Positions 1-13,700 of a stretch of DNA of 64,000 nt are shown here, piece after piece. The stretch spans positions 120,740 through 184,739 of the forward strand of contig CAJNDS010000261.1 in assembly GCA_905221605.1 (NCBI GenBank), written 5' to 3'. The stretch is from Symbiodinium natans (Eukaryota > Sar > Dinophyceae > Suessiales > Symbiodiniaceae). Positions within the stretch are counted from its first letter, which is position 1, and every line of letters starts with the position of its first letter. The notes beneath the pieces were generated by a model. It was not told the DNA's origin, did no database searches, and worked only from the letters and a program-made list of their open reading frames with translations. A program made the translations under genes and the position numbers.

Positions 1-2362
1 CCGTAAGACTGGCACAGAAGGTTCACCAGCATGTTTGACAAAAGCCGCCAGCAGATGCCAACTGCCTGCCTGCCAGCTTGTCTTCACTCATTTTGCTGCC
101 TCTCCCCCCCCCCCCCCCCCCCCCCCCCTCCCCCCAGACTTGTTGCACTCAGTGAAAGCTTGCTGGCGATAGAAACCGTTACCATGCAACTGGCACCTCA
201 GGCCAGCTTGACCGCAAAGCATTTGCAAGAGGAGGGCTTGCAGGCTCTCTCGATGGATAGAAACTGTGATGAATGTAGGGTTTAGGTTTAACGGTATACC
301 ATCATCTTGGCGCTGGTGACCTGGTAATAGGCCAGCAGTCGGTTCGTTATGGACTTGCATGGCAGAACGAGCTGGCAGGTGGAGCTGGACGTGCCTAAGG
401 CAGTCCTCACCGACATGGACGGGTGAAGAACTGAGTCTCAACCTGCACAGACGAGTTTGTTTAGAGTTGGATGCCTTGTGATGAGGGATGCCACTTGAAA
501 AGGTCGTTGGAACTGAAGAATGCATCCTCCATGGCTCAAGCCAAGATGCAAGAGGTGGAGGCGCAGTGTAAGGGATGTTTCGCACCAAGTGAGCTTAGTC
601 AGCCATCCCTATGTGGTCAACGCAACTTTAGCCCAACCGGCCCAAGCCCTAAAGCACGAGCATCACGGCTGGCCTACCCCCGTGTCAGGTCAAGATACCT
701 TGCAAGCTTGGCTACGAACTTTTCGTGCCGCGTGGGTGCGTCCTTCGCAATACATTGTGCGCCCAAGAGTGTCATCGAAGAGATGTGGGTTTGACATGAC
801 TTGCGCATGACAAAAGGCCAGTTGCTTGCAAGCACAACTAAAGTTGCAAAAGTTGTGCCCACTTTAGTATCGGGGTACCACACCCTGCCCCCCAAAACAA
901 CTTGGAGCCCTCAGGAAACTTTCGGACACTGGGAAGCTTCAAAGTTTTCACTCCTTGAAGCTTTTGTTTTCTGGGACTCCCTCTGAAACTCCGGATGAAT
1001 CCGGGCCACGCGGGCAACGCACCAAACTCCAGGAAGCTTGCAGCCTGCCCACGATGGAAATCTATCATGGGCCTTGCTTCCCAAAGTGGCTCCGGGAATC
1101 GTAAGCTTGAAGCTTTCCCTCCTCAGGCCTTCACGCTCCAGCCCTTTGCGCAGCGAATCGAAAGAAAGTCTCGACTGCTAGCTTTGCCCAACGAAACTTC
1201 GCATCTTTCTGGACAGCCCCATGCAAACAGAGTTTCCGGGAAGCTTCGCATTATTCCAGGTGGCCATACCAGCTGAGCGCGAACGTTGTTGGAATTTCGG
1301 AATTTTGTTTCAGCGCGTTGATGTTAGCTGCTGGCTGTCTTCGTGCCTACGTACAGCAAACTTTGGCAAGTCTTGACTTGCGGAGGTATGTCATCTCCAT
1401 AGCTGCGTTCTGTGGGCCGCACACAAAGACAAGGCCGATGCCCAGCTTGTGGCCATGCGGCCTTGTGCCATTCTCACGGGCTCGATGAGCTCAGCCTGTC
1501 TCGGGCCTGACCATGCAGGATGAATGCCGCGCAAGCAGTGGGCAAGGCACTGGCTCCCACAAAAGCATTGGTTCCCACAAAGGCATTGGCGATGGCCCGG
1601 AGCATCTACTGACCTGCACAGGTGTCCAATATGCAAGTCTACCTGAACCGTGGGGTCCAGGATGGGTATGCATGTATTTTAGCACGCTTTTTGTTGTCAT
1701 AGATCTCTTGGGATGCCGCACCGCTCAGCGTGCCAGGGCCTCGTACTTGCACTGGCTCTTTGGTGTACCTACTGCACCGTTGCAGGGGAGCTGCAGGCAA
1801 CTTCTCCAGCAAGACTCCAGCAGCAAACGGCTGCACAGAGAGTCATTTCAGCTGAAGCCAGGGCGTCAGCGAGAAGCATTGGGTCCTGCGCTTCCTCTTC
1901 TACTGGACAACGGTTTTCCTCCTCGGGTCTCTTTGATCATTCTGCCATTTGCGGCTGCTCTTCCAAGCAGCGGGCTCCACATCGAAATGCTTGTGCTGTG
2001 AAGGATTATCCTGTACCAGATCATTCCCGTCAGCCTTTATGTATGCTTTGAGATTGCCCGTGCCCCATCTCTTGGGTGTTGCACCATGGTGCTCCAAGCT
2101 AGTTTAAAGCGTAGCCGCTACATGATGCCACCCTGAGATCAAGCTGGCTCTGGCGTTCCAGATTAACAAGGATCCGAGCATGGTGGACCTCAGGACTGCG
2201 GTGTTCATTGATTTTTTCTTCAAGGTGTTCTTCGACAGTTTGTTTCGCCCACTCTCGATGTGGGGTCCGCTGCCATTCTCCTGGGCTCAGAGAACATTCC
2301 GGAGAACTCCGTAGCATGACCCCTAGGCCCGGAGAAGACCCGAGGGATCCCCTCATCGCCGT
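1..2362. other. No recognised gene; poly-C tract
   Basis: No family motif was recognised on either strand. A long C homopolymer lies at about 104-135 (one T interruption). Around 900-1250 the AAGCTT hexamer recurs several times in otherwise unique sequence. If the P4-ATPase starting at 3.9 kb is complete, its N-terminal exons should lie here or between 2.7 and 3.9 kb, but I found no DGET or KNLFEQF-like motif. Confidence 0.5.
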
Positions 2363-2680
2363 GTGATGATGTCTGACGCACCTTTTGATCCGAAGCGGAG
2401 TGGCAGAAGCTGGGTGGTCCTATCTATGGTTGCAGCCGTGGCCACATGCCTTGCGCTACAGGGCTGTGGTGGGAAGCGCTACGAGAGCCTGGAAGAAGCG
2501 CAGCAGGAGATATGCGTGGACCTGGCAGACCCTGGGCAAGCATGCCTCGACTACTGTTTGGAGTGCATTCGTGGTTACCATGCAGCCCATAATTGGACGG
2601 GCCAGGAGTTCAACACGGAGCTTGTGCAACGCTGTGGTAGTACCAAGGTGTGTCCTCCAGCTGGGTACAGACCACCGTGA
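2363..2680 (+). CDS. Small cysteine-rich, membrane or secreted protein, unknown
   Basis: Uninterrupted reading frame of 105 codons from ATG to TGA. The family is not recognised. After about 13 polar residues there is one hydrophobic segment (roughly residues 17-34, VVLSMVAAVATCLALQGC) that could be a signal peptide or membrane anchor. The remaining 70 residues are polar and hold five further cysteines, including a CLDYCLEC cluster, which suggests a disulphide-stabilised lumenal or extracellular domain. The LQGC stretch resembles a bacterial lipobox but nothing around it is bacterial. It is a single exon with no paralogue seen in the window. It could also be the first exon of a longer spliced gene or a chance ORF. 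Confidence 0.4.
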   Translation: MMMSDAPFDPKRSGRSWVVLSMVAAVATCLALQGCGGKRYESLEEAQQEICVDLADPGQACLDYCLECIRGYHAAHNWTGQEFNTELVQRCGSTKVCPPAGYRPP

Positions 2681-2694
2681 CGCATCATACAGGG

Positions 2695-3912
2695 TTGTAG
2701 GGGTTTTGGGGGATATATAGGGATAGAGAGGGATATATCATCCCGACAATGGATACAAACCACTTGGAGAAAGAGGCCCGAGATGAAGCAGATTCACGGA
2801 TGGCCCTGTCTCACTTTGCAGATTCGTTCCCGAAAGCGGAAGGAAGAGCAAGCCACGCTGTGGAACACATCGCTGTGCTGCAAGCCCTTTTCTGATGACA
2901 CAACAGTATGGTTGGTTGGGTAGGGTCTGTTGTGCACTAAGGCATGGGGCCTGATGGCAGAGTTATAGCGGCTCTAACCTCCATTTTAACTTCAGAGAAA
3001 ATCGCGAATGCGAGAGCTTTCTGAGGGGATGCCTTAGCCATGTATTGTTGCGTCTGTAAATGCTGGGGATCATGGCACGACTCTGAATAGTTCCCAAAGC
3101 ACGAGGCTGCTTGGGGGAACACGTTGGGGTATCAAATTTTACGTGAGCCACTGTCTAAAGAGGGCCACACGGGGGGTTATATAGGGGACTAATATGGGGG
3201 ATATTCAGGGGGATACTATAGCTCACATGACCCCGAGAACCTTATACCCCGGAATTTATGGGAGTTCCGCAAGATTTTTAGTCCTAAGCCCTGAACCCCT
3301 AAACCCTAAACCCCCTAAACCCTAACGCCTAAACCCTCTAAACCCTTAACCCCCTCAACCACCCGGCACCAGAAAATCCTGCGAAGAGAATCCCGCGGAG
3401 CCCACCTTCAGATATCTCCACCGTGTATGAGGATACTCCGTGAAGCAGATTGGGCAATCCAAGCTGTGCACCCGCCAGTTTTATGAAGTCGGGACCATTT
3501 CAACAGTCGTCAAACTTGTATTCGAAAGTCTGTGCCTCAAACTTTCATAGCACTTGCAGCATTTGCAGAGAATGATGTCATGTTGGGGATGCCGCTGCAA
3601 AGTACAAACTTTCACAGCGCATCGGTGGTACTGTCATGTTCTCTCGACATACTTGGGCAAAGAGTGTGTACACGATTTCAAGTTAGAGCAGTCTATCAGT
3701 GGATGCACTTGGGGTCGCCACTCAGCGAAGACCCTCAACTTCCTGTTGCATCGCTTCAACACTATGTGCTATGCGGGAGCATTTGCCAGTCATTGCCAAA
3801 CGAACCACAAATGTGGTTTGCGCCTGTCGCTGCTCTCCTTGCTTCTGGCTTCGCTTGTGTCGTCGACCAACAGACAAGAGAAGGTATTTGCAAGCAGCTT
3901 CATTGGTTGCAG
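2695..3912. other. Spacer with GGGATAT-rich and telomere-like sequence
   Basis: Contains short GGGGGATAT/GGGATAG-type runs at about 2700-2740 and 3170-3220. A degenerate CCCTAAA-type block lies at about 3284-3360, with several near-perfect heptamers mixed with CCCCTAAA and CCCTAACG variants. No exon was recognised. Confidence 0.5.
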
Positions 3913-6900
3913 TTGGAAGGACCCAACAACATGCATCTGCGAGAACAGCTGATTTGGTCGAAGAGATGGGCCAGGCTTCTTGGTTTCATGCTTTTTGCAA
4001 CCCTAGGCTTGAATATCCACCAGCGCTGGGCTGTGACAGGTGAACTTTGTGTTTTCCGATAAGACGGGCACTCTCACGGAGAACGAGATGGTTTTTGCGC
4101 ACTGTTGCGTCCGAGCCTTCGAGCGTCGTAGTGTATAGTGAATTTATAGTGTAACAACAGCTGCTGCTTATTGCAACTGGCGTGACACATGGGACATGTG
4201 TATGATTGTAGGTGACCACACGTGAACATGAACACCTGCTTTTAAGGTGGGCGGCAGGGATCTAGGAGACTTCCGCAAAGGTGGAAAGCTTGACATACAG
4301 GAGGCAGTTCTAGCTGTTGCGAGTTCCATGAGGAGTCGCAGACATGTCCTTAACGTACTTTTTTTCTGCGAGGAGGCTGTTGGTGTAGCTGAAGCGAAGC
4401 GAGTTCTTGCCGATCCTGCCGACCCATTGCACGCCGAGGCATGCGGCCTTGCAGAGTCTGCCAGGTTTGATCGAATGACTCCCTGCTACCAGAAAAGGCG
4501 CTGTGGTTCTTCCTTAACCTTGCGACGAACCACTCTGTGCAGGCATGGAGTTCGGCTGGGTTTAAGTGGGACATCTTTCATCATCTCTCAGCAACTTGAT
4601 CTGTATTTGCTTGAGGTTGAGACAGCCTCAAATGGGAAGAAGATATTTGAAGGCAGCTCCGCTGATGAGGCACGCGTATGTTGACAATCTCAACCTTCTG
4701 CCACCTCCTGTCTTGGACGAAAACGCGCTTGTCCTTGAGTTCACGTGCGTGACGCACAGAGTAGGCCTGCAAGCTCTTGGCAGGTCCTACAAGAAATTGT
4801 GTTCAGTCCATTTCAGTCCCCAAGAGCAATTGTATGGCTGGTGCAGGGCAGCACGAGTCAGAAATCAGCGAGAAAACATCCAAAAGCCTGATATTTTTAA
4901 AGTCTGGAAGCCTTGAATACGCCTAGCAACCCTAAGCCCGAAAACCTTGAAGTCATGAACCCTGAAACCCTTCTACCAAGAAGATCCCAGACCTCACCCC
5001 CCTAGATGTTTTTGCCGTCCGAAGCAGGAGCGCATGACATAAACCCTGAAACCCCGAAACGTGTAAAGCCCAAACCCGTAAATCCCAAAACCCTATACCC
5101 TCAACCCTACTGTAGCACGTCCGAAATAATGAGCTGTCAAGCCTTCCAACGTTCTAGGGAAGTCTTTTCAGCTTTCTACTTAGGAAGCGTTTCTGACTCA
5201 CAGAAGTCGCTTGTTTTCTGATTCCTACACCTGGGTCACCGAACCAGTGGCTTAAGACATTACAAACCGACCGCTGCTTGCTTTCCCAACATCAGTATGC
5301 GTTTATTCGACTCCAGTCCTGGTTTCTGTGCTTCACCTCACCTGTTGAAACGGGTAAGGAGTGTGAAAGTGCTTCGAACCGTCCCGCGGGAGCTACATTG
5401 TCGCAGGTCGCATTTGTGGATGCTGCGAACGCGGTTGGCTGAGCCCTTAGTAAGCCTTGAAGAGTTTGCCGTGTTGAGGCTCACTGCTGCACCGCATCCT
5501 GCAGTGTGTCCCATGCTAGGCGTTTCATTCGCCTCTCGTACACGGGTAGCTGGAACCAGCAACACGGCCTCGCTCCGAGGTGTATGTCGCATAATTATTT
5601 TCAGCACTCGCCGCGTTTGCTTGTAGAGATGTTGGCTGGTGACGCTGGTGGAGCATACAAGTTTAGCTGCTCCAAGGAAGTCGTCGTGAAAGGACCTGGA
5701 CCTCAGGAGTTCACCTTCACAACTGTTTGCTTGGAGCTCAAGTGTTGAGATGTGATGCTTGCAGGTGTCGCAGTTGCCTGGTCATGATGAAAGCAACATT
5801 TCAGTATGTTTCAGTGATCAATGGGCTCAGGCGAGATTCCTTTCTCTTCGGATCGCAAGCGAATGAGTGTGATTGTGAAGCACATCGGTTTACGGCTGAG
5901 TTCGTTGACGTCTGCGTGTACATATCTGTACACTGTATGTAGTTGATGACGTGTCCTCTGGCTGACAGGTGAATACTGGTGTTTGTGCAAGGGGGCCGAC
6001 AACATCATGGGGCACGAGCCCCAGAACATGTAGTAAATGCTGAAAAGTTAGTTGAATGTATTTGATTTTATAGTCATCATGGTCACCGTTGAAAAATAAT
6101 CTCATCAGGCCCCTGTGCTCTCGCCCACTGGATGGTCACGCTCTTATTCTTGCAAGCCTGCACATGTTGCAGAACGTTCATACAGGTACAAGGAACAGTC
6201 ACAGAGCTGAGGCGCGCTTGGTGAGAGCCTGACCCAGTACTCAAAATTGGGCCTGCGAACTCTTGTTGTGACTGGTCTGAATTATTGGTTGTGGATGGGG
6301 CACGTTCAGAAAAAACTGCAAGAATGCGGTTCATGATGGCTGAGTAATGGTGCCTTATTGGAACAGGAGTAGGCAGGTTGTGAATTCAGGGACCGATGAA
6401 GCCGAGCAGGGGGCATCATGGTTTTGTCAAAGTCGAAGCTTGGTTGCCGTTCGTTGAACCCAAAAGCACCGCGTGATTGAAACGAGCCTTGAACCCGGAA
6501 TCCGGCCCCAATGAATTGCATTAATTGTAAGCGCTGCCCGTCGACCGCCTTGGCTCCCGAACATCTTTAAACCAATTGTTAAGACTTCGGGGTCCCGGGT
6601 CCTGGAAGCTTCGACCCAGACCCCGAAACCGTTTCTAGGGGCGTGATTCACGTAGGACGTAGGGTGTAGGGTCCATGTGCTTGTAGATGGGCCGCCCTTT
6701 CCTCTCTCAGATCGCCGCAAAGAAGATGGACCTCAGCTTCACCGAAGACTGGCTTAGCCGCTGGAAAGATGCAAGCCTCGAGTCTGAGGACCGGGGCGTG
6801 TCTGGTTGAGCTGTTTCACTTCAGGGAAGCTGAACACTACACCACAGAAATAACAACTCGTATGTACAAAAATATGTACTATGAGCAGATATATACATAT

Positions 6901-9900
6901 ATATATGTATACATGTATAAATACACGTATACATACCACCCGGGTTAATGAAGCGTACCAGAATCGCTAGAGCACACCATCCATCTTCAGTGATCGCCCT
7001 GCGTGATTCGCTTGGCCCTGGTGGGTATACACGATCGCCCGTGCGCAGGACCGTGAGAAGAAGATGGCTGAGATTGCTGCCGAGGTGGAGCACTCGCTGG
7101 AGCCAGCTGGAATCACGGCTATCGAGGTGCCCTGCGCTCATTAAGGTAGAGACCTTCAGATCTGCGAATTGACCTGAAGAGTAATTCTCAAGTTGTCCTT
7201 TTCTTTGTCTTCTGACCACATGCTCTACAATAACGCCCCACTGCGAAGGACAAGCTGCAAGATGGCGTGCCTGAGGCCATCGTCTCCATCAAGGCCGAGC
7301 TAGCCCCCCTCAGGGTCCCTTCAGGGTCCCTCTCAGGGTCCCCCTCAACGTTCCCCTCGGCCGACCCATGTCAAAGCGTGTTAGAGCTGAACCGTACACG
7401 ATGCACGTCAGACAATTGGCACCTTGAGGCCGCATCGATCCGCTTTTGGGTTCTGACGGGTGACAAGACGGAAACAGCAGTTCACGGCTTAGATGCGGAG
7501 TCACGCGGTAGCAATCCTGGTAGCTTGCCTGTCCAGCTTCAGCTTGCTGAGGTGGAAATAGCGAAGTCCTGTCGCCTCTTCACCCCGAGCATGACTTTGG
7601 CCTACTTGGCAGGGCCTCCCAAAATGCGACACGCTAAACCAGCTTGGCGATGATGATCGGTCACATCTGACAATCCCCTGGCTGTATCTTCAGGTGAACT
7701 GCAGCAGTGAGCAGCAGGCGATGAGCTTGCTTGAGGCTGCTGGCTGCGAGAATCGTCTCCGCAACATTTTTGCAAGATGTCTTTGTCCGTTGTGATGTTT
7801 CACAGTGGTTGGCCATCCAGGAAGCCAAGACCAAGCTGCGAGATGTGACGGACGGAGGGCTCGTCATCGACGGTCCGCTCAAGACATCCTGAATTCTGTG
7901 TCTTCCGTACAAATTCAGCTTTCGCGCTGCTCGTGGCCAGGTACGTTTGTTCAACAGGTCCTGAGCTCTGCGAGCGGCCGTCCAACGCTGCAAGCCCACC
8001 CGGAGTTTTTGTTGTTCGCATTGAAAAGTGCCGGCATACCTCTCCGCGAGCCTCTGCATATCAGGTATGAGCTTGCAATGTCCAGCACTTGCTGTGTTCA
8101 AGCCCCAGCATCACTGAGCATCGCTGGCCTCGGCGAAGTGCGGTTCCTGCGCAGGTGTGCTGTCGCCTGTCTCCACAGCAGAAGCGCCGACTGGTGGGCT
8201 CCTTGCGGTCTAAGCTTCGATATGCCGGCATTGCATCATTCTGCGTAAGGTGGAGCTGGTGAAAGACATGAACAAGAACCTTGGCATCGGTGTCGATGTG
8301 CCTGCAGTTTTATCATATCTTGATCTCAATCTCACTTTAGTTTTAGCCTGCTGAGCATGAGGAGCATCATACACACAGTGTGTGTGTGTCTTTTCAGGAC
8401 CGGAATCACTTTGGCAGTTGGTGACGGCGCCAACGATGTGCCGATGATTCAGGGCGCCCACGTCGGCATAGGCAGATGTGGGATGTCAAGTCGGCCTTGT
8501 CACTGTCGGTAGCGCAAACTGCTGACAAGCCTGACCAGGTATCCGTGGCAAAGAAGGCAACCAGGCTGTGCAGGCAGGCCGACGGTATCGGACAGATGTC
8601 TAGTCCTGGCATGCAAGTGTCGGGATTCGTGTTCGGAACGCTGCTATCAAACAAGCTTAGTTGATGTCTTGGGTGTGGATGGACTTCTCGACATGGGGTT
8701 GCTGGGGTCGCAAGTGCGGTACGCATGGGGAACTTCGCGAGGCAGGGGGTTTACATGACATATAAGCAAGGTAAGATATAAAGATATAGGGGAAAAACGG
8801 CGGCAAGGTTGCCTTTTGCTCAGCCGTCAAACTCACTTGTTTATCAACGTCCCCGAACACGCCCTTCCGGACTGCTTTGTCTCTGTTGCAAGCCATGACT
8901 TGGACATGCACGGCAGCACAGCGCGAATTGGATCGGGCCGAAAGCTAGGTTTGTCCCCCCGATGTTATGAAAGCTTGCACACTCTGGCATTCGCTCTGCT
9001 GCATCTTGGACAGGCCAGTGATGTTGCAATTTCACAATTTCGCTTTCTGGTCCCACTGCTTTACTGTCACGGCGGGGGCCTCAGTCGACTCAGCTTTGTT
9101 TTGCGTGGGCTTTGTAGCTCTGCCCATGCTAAGCTTCAAGTTTACATACACTTGTTTGGAGTTGTGGCGTGTTCAATGTGCAATCCCTTGAGAGCGTGGC
9201 ATCTTGAGGGCTCCTGTGCGCATCGGTGAGCTGTCATGTGCATTGATTGAGGAAGACGGGCATACCGCCGTGTGGCTACGTTCATATGCTATATGTTCTA
9301 CAAGCACACCACTTTAGCTGTGGGCGACATCTTCTACGCACATCAGATTGGGTCAGCACCCCAGAACACAACATCAAAGGCACTCAGTCTGACGCTGTGC
9401 TTCTACATCCAGGTTTGTGCCACAGATTGCCTACGCCGAGTGGCTGAACTCCGCGTTGATGCCTCAGTTAAGCGGGACAGCCTCATGACATTCCTCCATA
9501 AGATTGATCAATTAACATCTCGGTGTTTGCGATGCTTAGGTTTGCATCCATCATTTGTGGCTTGCCGGTGCTCGTGGTGGTGAGTTGGGATACTGACATA
9601 CCCGATGAGGCAAGTGTCAGCTTGCTCAACGTTTGCGCAGTGTGCTGATTGTGGTGGCAAAGCCTGGGACGTCCACCAGGTGTCCGTCGCATCACCGCAC
9701 TTGTACGTCGAAGGGCTACAGCACGGGGCTATGTTCAGTGTTTCACATCAGTGTTTCACATCACAACCTGACTTGGATCACTTCGACTCCGAGGCGCATG
9801 CGCTTCAATGCGCCCTTGCTCGTGGCGTGGGTGTTAAGGCCTTGACTGCTGATGCTTGTCTGGACTTGGTTCGAGTATATTCGCGCGCCAGTGCCTTCTA

Positions 9901-10733
9901 CCACGGCGGGGTATCCTGGCTCGTTCCAAACCTGACTGTTGGCTCTGTGGACGTGGAGGCTCCGAGCATCTCCGCAGCTTTGCTCTGCTATGCTCTGCTC
10001 ATTGGGTAGCGGAGCAAGAATCTATGTTGATTTGGTCATGCAGGATGGGGACGAATTCTGGTATTCCTCCTGCATCTCTTTTTGCCTTGTTGTGGCCCTG
10101 CTCTCAGTTGCAGCACGGTGCTTCACCAATATAACGGTGTCAGACACTGTTGGCCATGCAGATTTTCGTCAACCTTCGCTTGTGGATGATTGCCGAAAGT
10201 CCGCTTTCGAAAGAAACAGTTGGAGCAGCGGCCTCAATACTAGCATGGTGGCATTCAAGATTCTGTGAACAGTGTAGCGTTGTTGCTTAGCGGCTCAGCT
10301 TGGCTTTGCTGAGATCATCTTCTTTTCCTTCCTGTCTTTGGCAGTCACGTCGACCCTGCACTGTTACGAACTGTTATGCGCTGTTGCTCCTCTGGCTTCC
10401 CGGTACACCATGACATCCCGTCACGGACCAGGCTGGCGGTTCTGGCTGAAACACCTCTGGGCACGGACATGATGCAGCCACAAATAGCAGGCTTGGGCTG
10501 GGTGGGCGAGGATTGCGTGACGCATGCGTGAGGAGAAGTGAAGGAGTAGCAGCATGGCATGTGTGCCTGGTGTAGGTGCCATGAGCGCAATGTTCACGGA
10601 AGCACGCTACGCGGCGGTTCTGGTGGTGTGCTCAGAAGCCCTCCCATCATGCTGAAGTGCCAAAGTCCCGTCGTGTTTGCAGTTCCTCACGCCGTTCCTT
10701 CTGCTCGTGGACCTGGTGTGGACCTCGTGCTGA
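3913..10733 (+). CDS. P4-type ATPase (phospholipid flippase), many short exons; N-terminal third not found
   Basis: P4-ATPases flip aminophospholipids across Golgi, endosomal and plasma membranes. Exons found by motif, in order: 3913-3974 ([14 protein letters not shown]); about 4040-4129 (phosphorylation motif [11 protein letters not shown]); near 4490-4542 ([12 protein letters not shown]); 4626-4675 ([11 protein letters not shown]); 5627-5724; 5831-5887 ([15 protein letters not shown]); 5969-6019 (CKGAD); 6212-6267 (GLRTLV); 6711-6788; 7049-7126; 7249-7293 ([15 protein letters not shown]); 7429-7479 ([11 protein letters not shown]); 7552-7599 (SCRLFTPSM); 7694-7771; about 7806-7883 (LVIDG); 8155-8193 ([10 protein letters not shown]); about 8250-8290; 8398-8471 (hinge [11 protein letters not shown]); 8539-8573; 9014-9071 ([12 protein letters not shown]); 9252-9337 ([14 protein letters not shown], membrane); 9540-9609; 9680-9739; 10044-10120; 10576-10634; 10683-10733 ([16 protein letters not shown] stop). 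Donors are mixed GT, GC and GA. The order matches the family exactly, so identity is firm. The TM1-TM2/actuator part with DGET was not found, so the gene is 5' truncated or that part is too diverged to see. Confidence 0.9.
4916..5110 (+). repeat. Degenerate telomere-like (CCCTAAA/CCCGAAA) sequence in an intron
   Basis: A run of imperfect heptamer-like units (CCCTAAGCCCGAAAACC, AACCCTGAAACCC, AAACCCGTAAATCCC) sits between two P4-ATPase exons. The units are heavily diverged, so this is an old interstitial block and not a telomere end. Confidence 0.6.
6888..6940. repeat. AT-rich (ATATAC)n microsatellite
   Basis: Run of TATA/CATA/TGTATA dinucleotide and hexamer units inside a P4-ATPase intron. 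Confidence 0.8.
7303..7348 (+). repeat. Short tandem TCAGGGTCCC repeat
   Basis: Three to four copies of a 10-12 base unit (CAGGGTCCCT, CAGGGTCCCTC, CAGGGTCCCCC) directly after a P4-ATPase exon, in intron sequence. Confidence 0.7.
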
Positions 10734-13700
10734 GTTGGAACGCATCAATGATCGGCACGTGATCATGATTCATCCGCTGGAATGACATGATGCATCATGT
10801 TCACCTCTGCCTCTTTAAGAAACTCCAGGTGTGACGAAGTCTCGGGCACATGTTCATGACATGGAGATCATAGCTCGTGACAGAACCGAAGTGACTGCGC
10901 TGCAAATGCTTCGCCAGGCTGTGTACCAAGCAATCTCCTACTTTCATCCGTATCCATTGACGGCTGCCAAGAGGCAGCATTTCCTTCGAACGTTGCGTCG
11001 CTCGTTGTAGTGAGGCTCCCATGTTCTTGGATAGGAAGCTATGGTGGAGCAAGCGACAGAAGAAGGACACTTTCAAAGTCTTTCGGTTCAAAACATGGCT
11101 CACGTGAACTGCATGTACAGCTGACGGCCAACTCCCACCCATCCTCGCAACCAAGTCCTGTGCAGGACGTGCCTGACAGAAGCTAGGAGTTGCAGGCGCA
11201 TTCTGCTTATGCTTCTGTGAACATTCAACCAAGTAGTAAGCCACCTTTCTTTTCGTTGTCGATGTGCTCGTCTGCACCGGAGTTCGAGCGCAACTTTACG
11301 CTAGGTTCTCCTGCCCAAGCTGGAGAATTTGGACTGGTTGGGCTGACCAGCCCTTCAGTTGTGGAAGTCGCCTCCTGCGCATAAGCTGATTAAACCATCT
11401 TTATCCGGTTACACCACTGCTACTGCCTCAAAAGCTGTTCGTTGTCGAACATGCATGCCTGGACCTCGTTCAATCACCTGCATCCCTCCGCCGCAGAAGC
11501 TGCAGCGCAAGCTTGTAAATATCAAGGTGCTCGCAGGCTGCATGGGTTCAGGAAGGGTTTAAGTCGTCTTCTTACTTATGGCCATGTGCCCACAATGATG
11601 GCATGCCCGGCCCTGTCTCACCGACAATCATTCAGTGAATTCCTTGTGCCATGCGAAGCATGGTTTTTGTCAAGACGTTACTTGCAGTGTGGGCACTGTG
11701 TGCTAGCCCGAAAGTGCCGCCACACCCTTTACCTTAGACAAAGGCAGCAGCATCGATGCACATGAAGGCTTCCCGTACACCGTTTCAACACTCAGACTCG
11801 GTGCAAGTCTAGAAAAGATCAGCTAGGACTGCTACATGCAGCTACAAAATAGCTACAATGCAGCTACAATGTGTTCCCTCTGGCAAGCTTGCACAAGATG
11901 CGAGCTGATCAAAGGCTAAAGTGCCACGATGCATTGGTCTTCGTGCCGATTGCGTGCAGCTGCCAGAGGGAGAGGAAGCCTTTGCAGTCCGCAAAGTGCC
12001 ATCTCAGCACGTTGCCATTGTTTGGGGATCTCGGACAGCAAGTTAGTTCAACTTGTAATACACTTGTCACGAAACCGGTGCTTGTATGGACAACTTCACA
12101 TTCCCCACGCCTGGCTTGACCCGAGCGCGAAGCAGAAGATCTCGACACAAGATATGCGTGGCTGCGTGTGGATGTTGTTACGGGCGGCATTGGGAGAATC
12201 GGTCAGCCAATTTGTAACGACTTGATGACGTGGAACGCCTGGCCGGCCCAAGCTGCACAATCAGAGTAGCACTTGAATTTTCGGGAGCTCTCTTTATTGA
12301 ATCCCGCTTTAGGCCCACCATCAGTCTGGGAGTTCTCAGATTCTCAAGTTGGGGATGTGAGCACGCTGACAGCCATTGTCAAAATACTGCAAGCAAGCCC
12401 GGGCAAGCCCGTTGACAGTCTGTGGAATGACACGGATGTCATGAGCGACCATGGCAGACATGTATCATTCCCTGGTTGCAGAGAGACTGCCCGGGCAACC
12501 TTCAGTGCTTTGGAGGGCACGGGCGGGGGGGGGGGGGGGCTTAGGGCATTCGGCAGCCAGTTTGGTGTCCCCCTGGCAACGACCCCGAATCTCCGCTGCT
12601 ACTTGTACCAGTATAGCCTTTGAAACCTGTAGCGGTAGCTGCTACTTGTGAGTGTTGAGGCCATGGTGTTTGAAGTGGTGGCTTCGGTGTGCCTGCAAAG
12701 ATGTATGAGAGTATTAGAAACCAATCAAACCAGCCCGCAGGCGCTCCAGGCAGGTGGCCATCACAACCGCCGTGTGTCAGCTTTGCAGGCACAGCCATTG
12801 CAGTCTACGAAGCAGCGCCATCTTCACATCCAAAGGCAGACCAACTTACAAGCTGGAGCGCAGTGTAGTATGGCGTTGGCTGGGCTTTTGTTGGCTGCAC
12901 ATCGGTGCCGTCATCTCACAGGCTCTGGGTTGGCATGTGTGATGGCCTGTTCCGTTTTGTGATGTTGCGTGTGTGGAGTTCTGTTAAGGTATGGTGCGCT
13001 CTTGGCGTAGACCTGTGTGGTCCTTTAGACCCTGGTCCCCTGGTTCTGTGCTCAGCTCTCCTGGTCCCCTCCGATCCGATCCACTGGATGTCCTGGATCT
13101 TTGGTCTACAGCTCCTGCAAATTAGTTGCAGTCTTTAAGGCTGTGGAACACCATGACATGCTGTAGTCTATAGCATTTAAAGCTGTGTAAAACCACGAAC
13201 TGCCGTCATTCACAGTCTCCCAGTCCTGTAGTTCAGGGCCTTGTACACTACAGCATTTGGGGCTGTTCACCACATCGGGATTCTATCGGTTTCAGTTGGC
13301 ACTTTGCAGTTTACCACATCTGCAACACCGACACCTGCTGGGATTGCGGACCAACCGATGCCACAATTATGGGGTTCTGTTTAGCGGCCGCCTGCAGGCA
13401 AAGACAGTAAAGCAGCACAAGCCCGACTAGAATATGGAGGGAGCGATTGGCATGATTTCGCTCCATTCTTTCTTGGGCCACCTGGCCTGGTCCCGCTTCA
13501 CCATGCCCGTACGATGAGGATAACCAAGGGTCCCCTCGAAAACTTCGGGCCTCCCAAGGAGCATTGGTTCCTGAGCCCAGGCCTCCTGAATCTCTAGCCG
13601 CCGCAAGGAAAGTTTTGCCTCCAGGGTCTGAAACGGCTCGTCAACCCAAACGGGATTCTGGTCCAGGTTTTGCAGCAGGCCAAGTTCAGGAGAAGCAACG

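Noticed and set aside
2440-2480. Bacterial lipoprotein signal (LQGC) in the small ORF
   Set aside because: The window is eukaryotic; the match is four residues and probably coincidental.
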